Assembly: GCA_021107975.1 (NCBI GenBank)
Contig: JAIORT010000117.1
Coordinates: forward strand, 1 to 7,003
Source: Bacteroidales bacterium
GTDB lineage: Bacteria > Bacteroidota > Bacteroidia > Bacteroidales > JAADJA01
Direction of reading: 5' to 3'
DNA: 7,003 nucleotides
Program-made: the position numbers and the translations under genes
Notes under the pieces: model-generated
What the model saw: only the letters and a program-made list of their open reading frames with translations
Told to the model about the DNA's origin: nothing
Databases searched by the model: none
Part shown: positions 6,217 to 7,003 of the stretch, one piece after another
Position numbering within the stretch: position 1 is the stretch's first letter
How the letters are laid out: every line of letters begins with the position of its first letter

Positions 6217-6972
6217 TTATTTCCCCATCCTCGCCATTTGTAATAAAAACAAATCCCGTTTACCCCTTGATATCGGTACCTGCGAACCGTCAATCAGCTC
6301 GATAGCACCGCCTTCGTGGCGGATATATTTTTTAACGTGTTCCAGGTTGATGAGATGAGAGTTGTGTGAGCGGAAGAAATTACGGTCGCTCAGGAGTTCC
6401 TGGTATTCTTTCAGGTTTCTTGAAACAAGCAATTTTCTTTTATCTTTCAGAAAGAACCATGAATAGCTTCGGTCGGCTTCAACGCGGATGATCTCTTTAG
6501 TGTTCAGGTATTCCATGCCTTCTGAAGTAGGGATAGCCAGCTTGCTGGGAAGAGATGATCTTACGTTTTCGAGCAGGGCATTATAACTGGTATTCCGGTT
6601 CTGACTCGAAGCCCTTTTTTCGATTACCTTGTCAACGGCTTTAATAAATTCGTTTATATTGATAGGTTTTAATATGTAATCCACTGCACTGAATTTGATG
6701 GCTTTGATGGCATAATGGTTAAAAGCCGTGATAAAAATAACATCGAAGGTTTTTTCGGGGAAATTAGCCAGCAGATCAAATCCGCTGCCATGCGGCATCT
6801 CAACATCAAGGAAAACAACATCAGGATTCGTTTTAATGATTGCCTTTGCACCGTCCTTTGCCGAATGGGCTGTACCTGACACTTCCAGCTTAGGGCAATA
6901 TTCTTCAATAATGGAGCGGATAAAATTCACCGCGTCCAACTCGTCGTCAATAATTATGGTTTTTAGCTTCAT
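6217..6972 (-). CDS. LytTR-family response regulator (REC-LytTR)
   Basis: This 251-residue cytoplasmic two-component regulator pairs a receiver domain with a LytTR DNA-binding domain, the LytR/AgrA class common in Bacteroidota, usually driven by a membrane LytS/YehU-like kinase. The receiver (1-120) has Asp9-Asp10 for Mg binding, the phosphoacceptor Asp56 in VFLDVEMP, Thr82 in FITAF and Lys102 in YILKP, so it should be phosphorylatable. After a linker (about 120-142), LytTR spans 145-245 with EIIRVEADRSYS (160-171), a lysine-rich strand KDKRKLL, SRNLKEY, FFRSHNSHLINLEHV (199-213) and the end VPISRGKR (232-239). Length is normal for the family, so the nearby repeat has not visibly truncated it. 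ATG at 6972 gives the canonical MKLKTIIIDDE start. A possible kinase tail ends on this ATG. Target genes cannot be read from the window. Confidence 0.94.
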   Translation of the reverse strand: MKLKTIIIDDELDAVNFIRSIIEEYCPKLEVSGTAHSAKDGAKAIIKTNPDVVFLDVEMPHGSGFDLLANFPEKTFDVIFITAFNHYAIKAIKFSAVDYILKPININEFIKAVDKVIEKRASSQNRNTSYNALLENVRSSLPSKLAIPTSEGMEYLNTKEIIRVEADRSYSWFFLKDKRKLLVSRNLKEYQELLSDRNFFRSHNSHLINLEHVKKYIRHEGGAIELIDGSQVPISRGKRDLFLLQMARMGK

Positions 6973-7003
6973 TATTTCGTAGTTATTGTTATTGGTAATG
7001 TGT
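6972..7003 (-). CDS. Possible C-terminal end of the partner sensor kinase (partial)
   Basis: Reading leftward from the window edge, one frame gives TLPITITTK and then TAA, whose last A is the first base of the response-regulator ATG (TAATG). A terminal leucine-proline strand is how GHKL histidine-kinase ATPase domains commonly end, and LytTR regulators are usually encoded directly after their kinase. Only about ten codons are visible, and another frame stops at 6989-6991, so this is suggestive only. Confidence 0.3.
   Translation of the reverse strand, partial: TLPITITTK

Noticed and set aside
6217..6290. Response regulator truncated by the adjacent repeat
   Set aside because: The LytTR domain runs through its usual VPISR end and total length is typical; the repeat stops outside the frame.
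6033..6358. Several overlapping open frames on both strands between the toxin and the response regulator
   Set aside because: They cross the foldback repeat or the antisense of the LytTR gene, show no protein character, and contradict each other.

Overview
This AT-rich window looks like an ordinary chromosomal stretch from a member of the Bacteroidota, probably Bacteroidia. The evidence is a LytTR-type response regulator with AT-rich flanks, start codons preceded by A/T-rich sequence rather than a clear Shine-Dalgarno motif, and exact TAnnTTTG boxes (the Bacteroidota -7 element) just before two genes. I see no phage, transposase, CRISPR, rRNA or tRNA.

Layout. Positions 1-1778 (+) hold the C-terminal two thirds of UvrA, the nucleotide-excision-repair damage sensor, cut by the left edge. 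A heptamer repeat array starts directly after its stop. A MarC-family membrane protein follows (1867-2496, +). The next 165 bases carry decayed repeats, a possible 22-codon ORF or folded RNA, and a -7 box. That box precedes a likely two-gene unit: a Uma2-family (DUF820) PD-(D/E)XK nuclease (2662-3246, +) and an unrecognised 181-residue protein with a four-cysteine cluster (3265-3810, +). A weak hairpin plus T-run separates this unit from a convergent gene for an exported beta-lactamase-fold serine hydrolase (3833-5374, -).

A 129-base divergent intergenic region then leads into a compact type II toxin-antitoxin operon (5504-6003, +). It has a -7 box, a 13-base palindrome suited to autoregulation, a small antitoxin and a RelE/ParE-like toxin joined by an ATGA overlap. 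Next comes a foldback, interspersed-repeat-like element (about 6081-6210). The window ends with a complete LytTR response regulator (6217-6972, -). Just upstream, a short open frame ends in TAATG at the regulator start and may be the tail of its partner sensor kinase.

The genes do not form one pathway. They are a repair gene, a membrane protein of unknown function, a nuclease-fold pair, a secreted hydrolase, a toxin-antitoxin module and a two-component regulator. The less explained parts are the Uma2/Cys-cluster pair, the small ORF or structured RNA before it, the toxin-antitoxin operator and the foldback repeat. I found no convincing new multi-gene system.
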